Position numbers and translations under genes: made by a program. DNA of 64,000 nt from Bradyrhizobiaceae bacterium (GTDB lineage Bacteria; Pseudomonadota; Alphaproteobacteria; Rhizobiales; Xanthobacteraceae). This document shows, one piece after another, positions 1 through 8,247 of the stretch. Each line of letters begins with the position of its first letter. Positions within the stretch are counted from its first letter, which is position 1. Under the pieces are notes generated by a model, which saw only the letters and a list, made by a program, of their open reading frames with translations, was not told where the DNA came from and did not search any database. Location of the stretch: assembly GCA_020544565.1 (NCBI GenBank), contig CP078014.1:2358016-2422015 (forward strand). The letters run 5' to 3'.

Positions 1-103
1 GCGCGGCCCGATCCGCACTTTGTTAGCAACTCGCCGCTACCTGTGATCCCCGTCAAAACGGACCGCCGGATCAACCGGCGGCGGGATGTCGACAGGGACG
101 ACC

Positions 104-190
104 ATGCTTGCCTTCCAGATCATCGCCGCGGCGGCCATCATGGCCGCGCTGTGCCTCATCACTATCAGCAGCGCCCGCCGGCTCGGCTGA
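104..190 (+). CDS. putative 28-aa single-pass membrane peptide
   Basis: A very short open frame encodes one hydrophobic stretch (roughly residues 2-22) ending in Ser-Ala-Arg-Arg. An AGGGA sequence lies about six bases before the ATG; an in-frame ATG at 86 would add six residues. The stop codon sits inside a palindrome shared with the converging gene on the other strand. I do not recognise the family. It may be a small membrane protein or an artefact; only the ribosome site and the clean hydrophobic segment support it. Confidence 0.3.
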   Translation: MLAFQIIAAAAIMAALCLITISSARRLG

Positions 191-202
191 GCGGGCTCAG
201 CC
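185..202. terminator. palindrome between two converging small genes
   Basis: GGCTGAGC and GCTCAGCC form an 8-base inverted repeat separated by two bases. It contains the stop codons of both the short plus-strand frame and the 60-aa minus-strand gene. A folded hairpin could terminate transcription in both directions, but neither side has a T-run, so the role is uncertain. Confidence 0.3.
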
Positions 203-379
203 CGGCCGGTAGGTTCCGCTGGCCGGGTCGCGGCGCAGCGTGCGAATGCCGGCGGGATCGTTGATCCGCGCCTCCCGCGCCTCGTCCAGTTCCCGGTTGA
301 TGCGCCGGCCCTCGCGCAGGGCGGCGCGCACCAGCACTGCGCCCCCGACAAATCCGGCCACGATCAGAACAATCGGCAT
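197..379 (-). CDS. small hypothetical membrane-anchored protein, 60 aa
   Basis: The first ~20 residues form one hydrophobic segment (MPIVLIVAGFVGGAVLV...), followed by a charged, arginine-rich tail with a short predicted helix (Arg-Ile-Asn-Arg-Glu-Leu-Asp-Glu). A strong ribosome site (GGAGGG) precedes the ATG. The gene lies 14 bases downstream of the S49 peptidase gene in the same direction, so the two are probably cotranscribed. The family is not recognised. It could be a small partner of the membrane-associated peptidase, but that rests only on adjacency. Confidence 0.6.
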   Translation of the reverse strand: MPIVLIVAGFVGGAVLVRAALREGRRINRELDEAREARINDPAGIRTLRRDPASGTYRPG

Positions 380-393
380 GGCTTCCCTCCGCC

Positions 394-1278
394 TCACAAT
401 CCGTAACGCGCCCACAGCGCGCGTGTTTCCAGCGCCGAGATCAGGTCGTCGGAAAATCCCGCGGCTCCCGGCAGCGCCGCGCCGGCCCCCGGCTTGCGGC
501 CGGTGAGATTCGCCAGCAGGCCGCTCGGCGGGGCGACCACCGGCATCAGTACCTTGTCGCCGTAGCGGGCGCGCAGCACCGTGCGCAGGTCGCCGATGGC
601 GTCGGCGAGGCCGAGCTTCACCGCCCGCTCGCCGGCCCAGTATTCGCCGGTGAACAGATAGTCGCCTTCGCCCTTGAGGCGCGCGCCGCGGCTGTCCTTC
701 ACGAGCTGGATGAAGGTGTCGTGGATGTCGCGCTGGATCGCCTTCAGCCGCGCCACATCGTCGGGATTTTCCGGCAGGAACGGATCGAGCTGCGACTTGT
801 AGTCGCCGGATGTATAGATCCTGCGCTCGATGCCGACCTTCTTGATCAACTCCGTGAATCCGAAGGTGCCGCCGACCACGCCGATCGAGCCGACGATCGA
901 GGACGGGTCGCAGAAAATCTCGTCGCCGGCGCAGGCGATCATGTAACCGCCCGACGCCGCGACATCCTCCACGAACACCAGCACGCGCAGCTTCTTCTCG
1001 GCGGCCAGTTGCCGGATGCGCAGATAGATTTCGCGGGACTGCACCGGCGAGCCGCCCGGCGAATTGATCACCAGCGCCACCGCTTTTGCGCCCCGGGTGG
1101 AAAAAGCTTTGTCGAGCAGCTTGGCCACGCCGGCAAGCGACAGGCCGGGCCGCAGTGGCGTTACCGCCCCGATCGCCCCCGACAGGCGAACCACCGGCAC
1201 CACCGGAACGCCGCGCAGACGCACTGGGAGGAGCTGCCTCAGCCTCATCACAAGATCGTTGGGGTCGCGGTCGGCCAT
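394..1278 (-). CDS. S49 family peptidase (SppA/SohB-like)
   Basis: This 294-aa protein has the ClpP/crotonase-type fold of signal peptide peptidase A relatives, which degrade cleaved signal peptides or membrane protein fragments. The nucleophile serine lies in DVAASGGYMIAC and the catalytic lysine in TSGDYKSQLDPF, giving the expected Ser/Lys dyad. Glycine-rich oxyanion sequences (NSPGGSP, GSIGVVGG) are intact. Length fits the short single-domain SppA form. No long N-terminal membrane helix is apparent, only moderate hydrophobicity near residues 20-40. The start at 1278 is preferred over 1293 because AGGAA lies six bases upstream. It is followed closely by the 60-aa membrane protein. Confidence 0.88.
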   Translation of the reverse strand: MADRDPNDLVMRLRQLLPVRLRGVPVVPVVRLSGAIGAVTPLRPGLSLAGVAKLLDKAFSTRGAKAVALVINSPGGSPVQSREIYLRIRQLAAEKKLRVLVFVEDVAASGGYMIACAGDEIFCDPSSIVGSIGVVGGTFGFTELIKKVGIERRIYTSGDYKSQLDPFLPENPDDVARLKAIQRDIHDTFIQLVKDSRGARLKGEGDYLFTGEYWAGERAVKLGLADAIGDLRTVLRARYGDKVLMPVVAPPSGLLANLTGRKPGAGAALPGAAGFSDDLISALETRALWARYGL

Positions 1279-1395
1279 GGAACGTTCCTGCATTCACGGT
1301 TTATTATTCGATAACTGGCACTGAGGAGATGGGTTGGTTCGGCGAAGATTAACCCTCTTGGCAGCGGAATGGACCCTAAACATTTGACCTGACAA

Positions 1396-1480
1396 GTCTT
1401 TCCCGCTCGGCCCTCGGGGCGTGCGGGAAAGACCGGAAAACTGGAACGCGCCTTGCTTCGCAACCGTCATCATCGGTTGC
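1396..1480. other. two hairpins in a 200-base intergenic region
   Basis: An 11-base perfect inverted repeat (GTCTTTCCCGC at 1396-1406, GCGGGAAAGAC at 1423-1433) encloses a smaller GCCC/GGGC hairpin. A second hairpin follows (GCAACCG at 1460-1466, CGGTTGC at 1474-1480). Both lie between the divergent S49 gene and the short plus-strand frame at 1507, so they could be a structured leader for that frame or part of a small RNA. There is no U-run that would make either a classical terminator. Confidence 0.45.
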
Positions 1481-1506
1481 AGCGGCGCAGCCCGGAAGGT
1501 GACGAA

Positions 1507-1605
1507 ATGAAGATCTCCCTCTTGATGGTGCTGACCTGTGCCCTTTTTGCGGCGCTCCACTTCACCGCCGCGCCGGCGAGCGGTCGCAAGCCGGCATCGC
1601 ACTGA
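1507..1605 (+). CDS. putative 32-aa secreted or membrane peptide
   Basis: This short frame begins with Lys then a hydrophobic core (ISLLMVLTCALFAALHF) followed by Thr-Ala-Ala-Pro-Ala, resembling a signal peptide. GGAAGG stands about six bases before the ATG. Its last 44 bases overlap the 3' end of the methyltransferase gene on the opposite strand, which weakens the case. Two hairpins lie directly upstream. Family unknown. Confidence 0.3.
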   Translation: MKISLLMVLTCALFAALHFTAAPASGRKPASH

Positions 1606-2356
1606 CGGGCAGCGCTGCCTGTCCGCCGAGCACCGCCCGCGCCGCGGCGCTGCTGTGTCCCTCGCCGTCGCCCAGCACCAGGGGCGGATGCAACACCAGC
1701 GGCGCACGCCCGCCCTTGACTGCCCGCACCAGCACCCGGATCGCCGGCGACGCCACCTCGGGATGGACCGGGATCACCTCCACGCTACCAAGGCCACGAT
1801 CGAGAGCGCCGAGAACGTCCGCAAGACCGTCGGCGCGCCAGATCAGCGACACCACCCCGCCGGGCCGCAGCACGCGGCGTGCGGCGTGAACCCATGCCGC
1901 CAGCGTATCCACTGTGGCCATATGCGCGGCCTGCCGCCCCGGATCGGGCGAGGCGCGATGGCGCGCGGGATCGTTGAACGGCGGATTCATCAGCACCATG
2001 TCGGCGCTGTCGGGTCCGAGCCCGGCGGCTGAGAATTCCGCCGCCCCCGCGGTAACGTCGAGCCGCACGACCTGCGCCGCAACGCCATTGGCCGCGGCAT
2101 TGGCGGCCGCCAGCGCCGCCAGCGCCGGATCGATCTCCACCAGCGCCAGATCGAGTGCGCCGACGCGGCTCGCCACCGCGAGACCGGCCGCCCCGACGCC
2201 GGCCCCGAACTCCACCACGCGCTGGCCCGGCCGCGCCGGCACCAGCGCGGCCAGCAGCAACGCGTCGTGCCCGGCGCGGTGGCCGCGCCGCGGCTGGCGC
2301 AGCCGCAGCCGCCCGTCGAGAAACAGGTCCTCGGTGATCTCGCCCGGATCAGCCAT
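1562..2356 (-). CDS. tRNA1(Val) adenine-N6 methyltransferase-like protein (TrmN6/YfiC family)
   Basis: This 264-aa Rossmann methyltransferase has the SAM-binding motif VVEFGAGVGAAGLA, an acidic residue ending strand 2 (LVEIDP), and the catalytic NPPFND motif typical of N6-adenine methyltransferases. The N-terminal ITEDLFLDGRLRLRQP and GHRAGHDALLLA segments are characteristic of YfiC/TrmN6, which methylates A37 of tRNA-Val. Start 2356 is preferred; an in-frame ATG at 2371 would add five residues. The coding region overlaps the end of the DUF2007 gene by eight bases, suggesting translational coupling. Specificity for tRNA-Val is inferred from the family. Confidence 0.82.
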   Translation of the reverse strand: MADPGEITEDLFLDGRLRLRQPRRGHRAGHDALLLAALVPARPGQRVVEFGAGVGAAGLAVASRVGALDLALVEIDPALAALAAANAAANGVAAQVVRLDVTAGAAEFSAAGLGPDSADMVLMNPPFNDPARHRASPDPGRQAAHMATVDTLAAWVHAARRVLRPGGVVSLIWRADGLADVLGALDRGLGSVEVIPVHPEVASPAIRVLVRAVKGGRAPLVLHPPLVLGDGEGHSSAAARAVLGGQAALPVSAMPACDRSPARR

Positions 2357-2576
2357 CGTCGCGCAGTTCATGGCCGAATCCGGCCTCGGCCAGCAGGTCG
2401 CGCGCGGCGGAATTGTCCTCGTCGCGGACCAGAATGCGCCGGGGCAGCACGCCCAGCGAACCGTCCATGACGCTCATGTTGGCGTCGAAAACCAGATGAT
2501 GGATGCGGGCCGCGTCGAGCAGCGCGCCGATCGCCGAGACCAGCACCGCGTCGTTGGTCCGCACCAGTTCGCGCAA
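2349..2576 (-). CDS. DUF2007 domain protein, TTG start
   Basis: This 75-aa protein matches the DUF2007 pattern: an N-terminal ELVRTNDAVLVSAI segment, a central FDANMSVMDGS, and PRRILVRDEDNSAARDLLAEAG. The family is a small ferredoxin-like fold once annotated as a putative signal-transducing protein; its role is unknown. The only start that keeps the conserved N-terminus is TTG at 2576, preceded by GGAGGG. The gene overlaps the downstream methyltransferase and is divergent from the polyprenyl synthase gene, leaving about 100 bases for two promoters. Confidence 0.82.
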   Translation of the reverse strand: MRELVRTNDAVLVSAIGALLDAARIHHLVFDANMSVMDGSLGVLPRRILVRDEDNSAARDLLAEAGFGHELRDDG

Positions 2577-2677
2577 CTCGCCGCCCTCCCCCTCCGGCCG
2601 GAACTGGCCGTTCGTCGCTCTTGCCGCATCGCACGGCAGTTTCTATGGTGGCCCGAGTTCCATCCGGAGACCGGACT

Positions 2678-3688
2678 TTGGCCGTCATCGTACCCTTCGA
2701 GAGCCACGCGACCCCCTCGATAGAGCAACTGGTCGCGCTTGTCGCCGCCGACATGGATCGGGTCAACGCCACCATCCTGTCGCGAACGGGCTCGGAAGTC
2801 ACGATGATCCCGGAGGTCGCCAACCACCTGATTTCGTCGGGCGGCAAGCGGCTGCGGCCGATGCTGACGCTGGCGATGGCCAACCTCACCGGCTATTCGG
2901 GCGACGGCCACATCAAGCTCGCCGCCGCGGTGGAATTCATGCACACCGCGACGCTGCTGCACGACGACGTGGTGGACGAGAGCGAACTGCGACGCGGCAA
3001 GCTGTCGGCGCGCATGCTGTGGGGCAACGAGGCCAGCGTGCTGGTGGGCGACTTCCTGCTCGGCCAGGCGTTCCGCATGATGGTCGAGGTCGGCTCGCTG
3101 CGCGCGCTCGATATTCTTTCCTCCGCCGCCGCCACCATCGCCGAGGGCGAGGTGATGCAGCTCGCCGCCGCCAAGAACACCGCCACCACCGAGGACGAGT
3201 ACCTCGCGGTGATCCGCGGCAAGACCGCCGAACTGTTCGCGGCCGCCTGCGAGGTGGGCCCCGTGATCGCCAACCGGCCCAAGGCGGAGCAGACCGCCTC
3301 GCGCTCGTTCGGCATGAATCTCGGCATCGCCTTCCAGTTGATCGACGATGTGCTCGACTATGGTGGCAAAGCCGCCAAGCTCGGCAAGAACGTCGGCGAC
3401 GATTTCCGCGAGGGCAAGATCACCCTGCCAGTGGTGCTGGCGTTCCGGCGCGGCAACGATGTGGAGCGCGCGTTCTGGAGCCGCACTCTGGAAAAGGGCG
3501 AGATCGGAGACGGCGATCTCGATCACGCCATCGGCCTGATGACCAAACACCGCGCGCTGGAAGACACCATGAGCCGCGCCCAGCATTACGGCGCCATGGC
3601 GGTGGACGCGCTGGCGCTGTTCCCCTCGTCGCCGATGAAGACGGCGCTGGAGCAGGTAGTGGCGTTCTGCCTGGCAAGGTCGCACTGA
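2678..3688 (+). CDS. ispB: polyprenyl (octaprenyl-type) diphosphate synthase
   Basis: This trans-prenyltransferase makes the long isoprenoid side chain for ubiquinone from farnesyl-PP and isopentenyl-PP. Both aspartate-rich motifs are present (LLHDDVVDES and QLIDDVLDYGG), as are the GGKRLRP substrate-binding segment and GDFLLGQAF. The ~336-aa length is normal. I favour a TTG start at 2678 because the protein then begins LAVIVPFE, which fits alphaproteobacterial relatives; ATG codons at 2621 and 2645 would add 19 or 11 unconserved residues. Chain length (C40 or C50) cannot be read from the sequence. Confidence 0.9.
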   Translation: MAVIVPFESHATPSIEQLVALVAADMDRVNATILSRTGSEVTMIPEVANHLISSGGKRLRPMLTLAMANLTGYSGDGHIKLAAAVEFMHTATLLHDDVVDESELRRGKLSARMLWGNEASVLVGDFLLGQAFRMMVEVGSLRALDILSSAAATIAEGEVMQLAAAKNTATTEDEYLAVIRGKTAELFAAACEVGPVIANRPKAEQTASRSFGMNLGIAFQLIDDVLDYGGKAAKLGKNVGDDFREGKITLPVVLAFRRGNDVERAFWSRTLEKGEIGDGDLDHAIGLMTKHRALEDTMSRAQHYGAMAVDALALFPSSPMKTALEQVVAFCLARSH

Positions 3689-3699
3689 CTGATCCGCTT

Positions 3700-3822
3700 G
3701 TGTCCCGGGCGCGGTGCAGCGTCCTTCACGCTGCTCCGCAGAGCCGGGACCGCCGCAGACACAAACCTTGTAACGGCCCCGGCTCAGCAGCGCACCGCTT
3801 GCGCGTCGCGCAGCGTCCGGAG
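3700..3822. repeat. bipartite palindromic intergenic repeat
   Basis: Between the converging ispB and ispE genes lie two adjacent GC-rich inverted repeats. The first has outer arms GTCCCGG/CCGGGAC and inner arms GCAGCGT/ACGCTGC around CCTTC. The second (about 3782-3822) pairs AGCAGCGCACCGC with a related GCGCAGCG stretch. From memory, this combination resembles a palindromic element scattered between genes of Bradyrhizobium and Rhodopseudomonas. It may also act as a transcription stop for both genes. Confidence 0.6.
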
Positions 3823-3834
3823 CAAGACTAGCAC

Positions 3835-4719
3835 TCAGCTCAGCGCGCCGGCATGCACCCACCAGCCGGGATGGTCCTGCGCGATCGCCTTCGCCGCGAG
3901 GCCGGCGTCGCCGATGGTGTCATAAATCGCGAAGCATGTCGCGCCCGAACCGGACATGCGCGCAAGCCGGACGCCCGCGCTCGCCCGCAGCGCCGCCAGC
4001 ACCTCGCCGATCACCGGCTCGACCTTAAGCGCCGGCTTTTCGAGATCGTTGACGCCGCGCGCGATGGCGTTGATCCAGTCGTCGAACGACGCACCCGCGC
4101 CGGGCCAGCCCGGCGACAGCAGGACGTCCCCGGGGCCCGCGAGCAGTTCGCCCTTGCCGAGACCAAGCGCCGCGAACACATCCTTTGTGGCAACGCCGAC
4201 GCGCGGATTGACCATCACGCACGGCAGCGACGGCAGTTGCAGCATCTCCAGATTCTCGCCAACGCCGGTCATGGTGCAGGCGTGGGAGGCAAGACACACC
4301 GGAATGTCGGCGCCGGTCTCGCGCGCGACCTCCGCAAGGCGCGGATCGTCGGCCGCGAGGCCGTTGGCCCGCGCCAGCAGCCGCAGCGCCGCGGCCGCAT
4401 CCGCCGAGCCGCCGCCGATGCCGGCCGCCACCGGCAGGCGCTTGTCGAGCGTGAAGCGTCCGGTCACGAGGCCCGGAACACGCTCGCCGAGCCGCAGCGC
4501 CACCCGCAGCACCAGATTGTCCGCCGCCTCGCCGCAATCGCCCGCGCCGGGACCGACGGTGTCGAGAGCAAGCTCCGCGCCGTGCTCCAGCGTCAGGGTG
4601 TCGGCGCAATCGGCAAACGCCACCAGGCTTTCGAGATCATGATAGCCGTCGACGCGGCGGCCGAGAACGCGCAGGGTGAGATTGACCTTGGCGCGCGCGG
4701 TGTCAGTCAGACGTGTCAT
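3835..4719 (-). CDS. ispE: 4-diphosphocytidyl-2-C-methyl-D-erythritol kinase
   Basis: This GHMP-family kinase phosphorylates CDP-ME in the non-mevalonate isoprenoid pathway. It shows the N-terminal ARAKVNLTLRVLGRRVDGYHDLES block (substrate lysine and His-Asp), the ATP-binding LPVAAGIGGGSADAAA motif near residue 95, and the C-terminal ARMSGSGATCFAIY motif. With the start at 4719 the length is 294 aa, normal for IspE; the open frame runs upstream to 4815 but the extra 32 residues look non-coding. It converges on ispB, so two isoprenoid genes are neighbours on opposite strands. Confidence 0.93.
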   Translation of the reverse strand: MTRLTDTARAKVNLTLRVLGRRVDGYHDLESLVAFADCADTLTLEHGAELALDTVGPGAGDCGEAADNLVLRVALRLGERVPGLVTGRFTLDKRLPVAAGIGGGSADAAAALRLLARANGLAADDPRLAEVARETGADIPVCLASHACTMTGVGENLEMLQLPSLPCVMVNPRVGVATKDVFAALGLGKGELLAGPGDVLLSPGWPGAGASFDDWINAIARGVNDLEKPALKVEPVIGEVLAALRASAGVRLARMSGSGATCFAIYDTIGDAGLAAKAIAQDHPGWWVHAGALS

Positions 4720-4893
4720 CGGGATGCAACTCTCGTTGGTCACGGCGCGGCACCGGTCCGGCACGAAACGCCGCAGCCGCCAAAGCCAGACCATGCCTGC
4801 ACGCGTCTCTATCAAGCCATGGATGGCCGGGACAAGTACAAAGCCCGATCATGGCGGATCAATGCTCCTGTGCCGCATCCCGGATGCAACCTC

Positions 4894-5364
4894 CTATCGT
4901 GACTTGGCCGACTGCTTGCGGGGCGCCAGCACGTTGCGGATGGTGAAACTGGACTGGATGCGCGAGACCCCCGGCAGGGTGGAGAGCACCTCCGTGTGAA
5001 TTCGCTCGAACTCAGCGGCGTTCTCGACCTCCACATGCAGCAGGTAATCGGCCGTGCCGGTCATCAAATAGCATTCGCGGATCTCCGGATGCTTGCGCAC
5101 GCCCGTCTCAAAGCGGCGGAAATAATCCGCGGTCTGCCGTTCGAGCGAAATGTTGACGATCACCACCATCATCGCCTCGCGCGACGATTGATCGATGATC
5201 ACCGTATAGCCGTGGATGACGCCCGAATTCTCCAGATGCCGGATGCGCCGCAGGCAGGCCGACGGCGACAGCCCGACCTCGTCCGCGAGCTTCGTGGTGT
5301 TCATGCGCGCGTTGAGGCGCAACAGGCGGATGATCTCGCGGTCGATGTCATCGAGGCCAGACAT
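4894..5364 (-). CDS. Lrp/AsnC family transcriptional regulator (DadR-like)
   Basis: The 156-aa protein has an N-terminal winged helix-turn-helix (about residues 4-60, with LDDIDREIIRLLRLNARMN and GLSPSACLRRIRHLE) and a C-terminal RAM effector domain (ECYLMTGTADYLLHVEV). It is divergent from the alanine racemase-D-amino acid dehydrogenase operon, the usual position of an alanine-responsive activator (DadR in pseudomonads). The start at 5364 follows the conserved MSGLDDIDREI; the longer frame to 5391 is less likely. The 128-base shared upstream region contains inverted and direct repeats suitable for Lrp octamers. Confidence 0.88.
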   Translation of the reverse strand: MSGLDDIDREIIRLLRLNARMNTTKLADEVGLSPSACLRRIRHLENSGVIHGYTVIIDQSSREAMMVVIVNISLERQTADYFRRFETGVRKHPEIRECYLMTGTADYLLHVEVENAAEFERIHTEVLSTLPGVSRIQSSFTIRNVLAPRKQSAKSR

Positions 5365-5381
5365 GCACAACTCCGCCAATC

Positions 5382-5434
5382 TTGCGCACAAATTGCGCGA
5401 TTTAACCCACTATATGATGCAATATAGCGCATAT
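5382..5434. promoter_or_regulatory. candidate Lrp-type binding region between dadR-like gene and alr
   Basis: Two TTGCGC units (5382-5387 and 5393-5398) are 11 bases apart, one helical turn. Farther right, ATATG (5412-5416) and CATAT (5430-5434) form an imperfect dyad around an AT-rich core. Helically phased, degenerate sites are what Lrp-family octamers use. Assignment rests on position and pattern only. Confidence 0.4.
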
Positions 5435-5492
5435 CGCTCACTCCATGCAGGATTTTTGCAATAGGCTCCGTTCCGTTCATGCGAGACGGCTG

Positions 5493-6629
5493 ATGCACGG
5501 CGCCCTTTCATCCTTATCCGCCCGGACCACGGCCAGCGGCATCCTGACCATCGATCTGGCGGCGCTGGGGCGGAACTACGCCGCGCTCAGCACCCGGCTC
5601 GCCCCGACCATCGCGGGCGCCGTGGTCAAGGCAGACGCCTATGGCCTTGGCGCGGACCGGGTCGCGCCCGTTCTCTATGCTCACGGCTGCCGCGATTTCT
5701 TTGTCGCCCATCTCGACGAAGCGCTGGCGTTGAAGGACGTTCTCGCCGGCGATGTGCGCCTGTTCGTCCTCAACGGTCTCGTTCCCGGCGCGGAGGGGCG
5801 ATGCGCCGAGGCCAATATCGTGCCGGTGCTCAACTGCCTCGATCAGGCCACGCGCTGGGCCCAGCAGGCGGCGATGGCGGGGCGCGAGCTGCCTGCCATC
5901 CTTCAGTTCGACACCGGCATGTCCCGCCTCGGGCTGGCCGAGAGCGAAGTGCGCACTCTCACCGACCGGCCCGACCTGCTTGCAGGCGTGCGCGTGCTGT
6001 TCGTGATGAGCCATCTGGCCTCGGCCGACGAGCCGGACAACGAACAGAACCCGGCGCAACTGGCCGCGATGCGCCGCCTCGCGGATCGCTTTCCGCGCGC
6101 CGCGCTGTGCTTCGCCAATTCCGGCGGCATTTTCCTCGGCGCGGCCTATCACGGCGCGCTGGCGCGCCCCGGCATCGCGCTGTACGGCGGCGCGCCGACG
6201 GCCGGCGTGGCCAATCCCATGACGCCGGTGGTCCGGCTCGACGTGCGGGTGATCCAGATCCGGACCGTTCCGGCCGGCACGCGCGTCGGTTATGGCGGCG
6301 TCCACGTCACCAGCGCAGAGCGCCGTCTCGCCACCATCGCCTGCGGCTATGCCGACGGCTTCCCGCGTCATCTGAGCGATCGCGGCGCGGTCTATTGCGG
6401 TGACGTGCGTCTCCCGATCGTCGGGCGGGTGTCGATGGACAGCACCACCGTCGACATCTCCGCGCTGCCCGACGGCACACTCGCCCCCGGCAGTCTCGTC
6501 GAGGTCATCGGGCCACACCAGTCGCTCGAATCCATCGCCGCGGACGCCGGCACGATCTCCTACGAGATCCTGACCCGCCTCGGCCCGCGCTATCACCGCT
6601 GCTACTGCAATCATCAGGAACCATCATGA
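5493..6629 (+). CDS. alr: alanine racemase
   Basis: This PLP enzyme interconverts L- and D-alanine. The PLP lysine is in [12 protein letters not shown] near the N-terminus, the second catalytic tyrosine is in [10 protein letters not shown], and the C-terminal domain has CGYADGFPR and [12 protein letters not shown]. Start 5493 gives 378 aa; the frame continues up to 5445 (394 aa). The stop overlaps the dadA start by four bases (ATGA). Being in a dad operon it is probably the catabolic racemase (often called dadX), turning L-alanine into the D-form oxidised by DadA. Confidence 0.93.
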   Translation: MHGALSSLSARTTASGILTIDLAALGRNYAALSTRLAPTIAGAVVKADAYGLGADRVAPVLYAHGCRDFFVAHLDEALALKDVLAGDVRLFVLNGLVPGAEGRCAEANIVPVLNCLDQATRWAQQAAMAGRELPAILQFDTGMSRLGLAESEVRTLTDRPDLLAGVRVLFVMSHLASADEPDNEQNPAQLAAMRRLADRFPRAALCFANSGGIFLGAAYHGALARPGIALYGGAPTAGVANPMTPVVRLDVRVIQIRTVPAGTRVGYGGVHVTSAERRLATIACGYADGFPRHLSDRGAVYCGDVRLPIVGRVSMDSTTVDISALPDGTLAPGSLVEVIGPHQSLESIAADAGTISYEILTRLGPRYHRCYCNHQEPS

Positions 6630-7879
6630 GAGTTGCCATTCTCGGAGCCGGCGTCATCGGCGTCACATCGGCCTACTATCTCGCCAAGGCCGGCCATCAG
6701 GTCACGGTACTGGATCGCCAGCCGGGGCCGGCGCTGGAAACCAGCTTCGCCAATGCCGGACAGGTGTCGCCGGGCTACTCCTCGCCATGGGCCGCTCCCG
6801 GCATTCCGCTGAAGGCGCTCAAATGGCTGTTCATGAAGCACGCCCCGCTGGTGATCCGGCCGATGATGGATTGGGCCACCTGGCACTGGCTGACCGCGAT
6901 GCTGGGCAACTGCACATCATCACGCTATGCCCTCAACAAGGGCCGGATGGTGCGCCTTGCCGAATATAGCCGCGACTGCCTCATCGCGTTGCGGGCCGAG
7001 ACCGGCGTCGCCTACGATCAGCGCATGCAGGGCACCCTGCAGCTCTTCCGCACGCAGAAGCAGCTCGACGGCATCGTCAAGGATATCCAGGTGCTGGAGG
7101 CGGACGGCGTGCCGTTCGAGGTGCTGGACGTGGCGGGCTGCATCGCCGCCGAGCCTGGCCTCGCGGCTGCGCGCGACAAGATCGTCGGCGGCCTGCGCCT
7201 GCCCAATGACGAGACCGGCGACTGCTTCATGTTTACCAACGATCTCAGCCAGAAATGCGAAGCGCTCGGGGTGCGGTTTGAATACGGCGTCGAGGTCCGG
7301 CGGCTGCGCATGGAGGGCGACCGCGTCACCGCCGCCGAGCTTACAACCGGCACGGTGGAAGCCGACATGTTCGTCGTCGCATTCGGCAGCCACACGCCGG
7401 CGCTGCTCGCGCCACTGGGGCTGCGCCTGCCGATCTATCCGGTGAAGGGCTATTCCATCACCCTGCCGATCGTCGATGCCGCCCGCGCGCCGATCTCGAC
7501 GGTCATGGACGAAACCTACAAGGTGGCGATCACCCGCCTCGGCGACCGCATCCGCGTCGGCGGCATGGCGGAGATCGCCGGCTTCTCGCTCGATCTGCCG
7601 GAGGCGCGCCGCGCGACGCTGGAGCATTCGGTGGGCGACCTGTTCGGCGGCGCCGGCGACCAGACCCGCGCCACCTTCTGGACCGGCCTGCGGCCGATGA
7701 CGCCGGACGGAACGCCGGTGATCGGGCCGACCCGCTACAAGAACCTCTATGTCAATTCAGGGCATGGCACTTTGGGCTGGACCATGGCATGTGGATCCGC
7801 TGCCGTTCTGGCAGATCTCATCGGCGGCGCGCGGCCGGCCATCCGCGCGGATGACCTGAACCTCTCCCGTTATGGCTGA
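6626..7879 (+). CDS. dadA: D-amino acid dehydrogenase
   Basis: This 417-aa FAD flavoprotein oxidatively deaminates D-alanine and other D-amino acids, passing electrons to the respiratory chain at the inner membrane. It starts with the dinucleotide-binding motif [22 protein letters not shown] and has the DadA-typical [23 protein letters not shown] segment and the C-terminal [15 protein letters not shown] and [13 protein letters not shown]. Four-base overlap with alr indicates coupling. The product imine would be hydrolysed by the RidA protein encoded 12 bases downstream. Confidence 0.93.
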   Translation: MRVAILGAGVIGVTSAYYLAKAGHQVTVLDRQPGPALETSFANAGQVSPGYSSPWAAPGIPLKALKWLFMKHAPLVIRPMMDWATWHWLTAMLGNCTSSRYALNKGRMVRLAEYSRDCLIALRAETGVAYDQRMQGTLQLFRTQKQLDGIVKDIQVLEADGVPFEVLDVAGCIAAEPGLAAARDKIVGGLRLPNDETGDCFMFTNDLSQKCEALGVRFEYGVEVRRLRMEGDRVTAAELTTGTVEADMFVVAFGSHTPALLAPLGLRLPIYPVKGYSITLPIVDAARAPISTVMDETYKVAITRLGDRIRVGGMAEIAGFSLDLPEARRATLEHSVGDLFGGAGDQTRATFWTGLRPMTPDGTPVIGPTRYKNLYVNSGHGTLGWTMACGSAAVLADLIGGARPAIRADDLNLSRYG

Positions 7880-7891
7880 AGGAGTTTTTCC

Positions 7892-8242
7892 ATGAAGATC
7901 ACCCGGCTGCATCAGGGCGCGCGCATGAGCCAGGGCGTCGTTCACGGCAATACCGTGTATCTCGCCGGTCAGGTCGGCGCGCCGGGCGAGAGCGTCACGG
8001 CGCAGACGAAAGCGGTGCTGGCGCAGGTCGATGCCTTGCTGGCTGAGGCGGGCAGCGATCGTGACCACCTTCTGAGCGCGACCATCTGGCTCGCCGATAT
8101 GAAGGATTTTGCCGAGATGAACGCCGTGTGGGACGCCTGGGTCGCGGGGCACGGCGCGCCGGCCCGCGCCACCGGCGAATCCCGCCTCGCCACCCCGGAC
8201 TACAAGGTGGAGATCATCATCACCGCGGCGGTCAAGAACTGA
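7892..8242 (+). CDS. RidA/YjgF family enamine-imine deaminase
   Basis: This 116-aa single-domain protein has the Rid fold with the conserved YLAGQVGAPGESVTAQTKAVLAQ, the MNAVWDAWV stretch and the GESRLATPDYKVEI segment carrying the catalytic arginine. Rid proteins hydrolyse reactive 2-imino acids. The start has a strong GAAGGAG site. Placement directly after dadA, whose reaction yields 2-iminopropionate, gives it a clear job. It closes the alr-dadA-ridA operon; the next gene converges from the other strand six bases away. Confidence 0.9.
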   Translation: MKITRLHQGARMSQGVVHGNTVYLAGQVGAPGESVTAQTKAVLAQVDALLAEAGSDRDHLLSATIWLADMKDFAEMNAVWDAWVAGHGAPARATGESRLATPDYKVEIIITAAVKN

Positions 8243-8247
8243 CCGGA

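Noticed and set aside
197..1297. A 366-aa minus-strand frame covering the S49 gene and its small neighbour
   Set aside because: It only encodes real protein over its last 60 codons; the rest is an out-of-frame shadow of the S49 peptidase, whose catalytic motifs lie in another frame.
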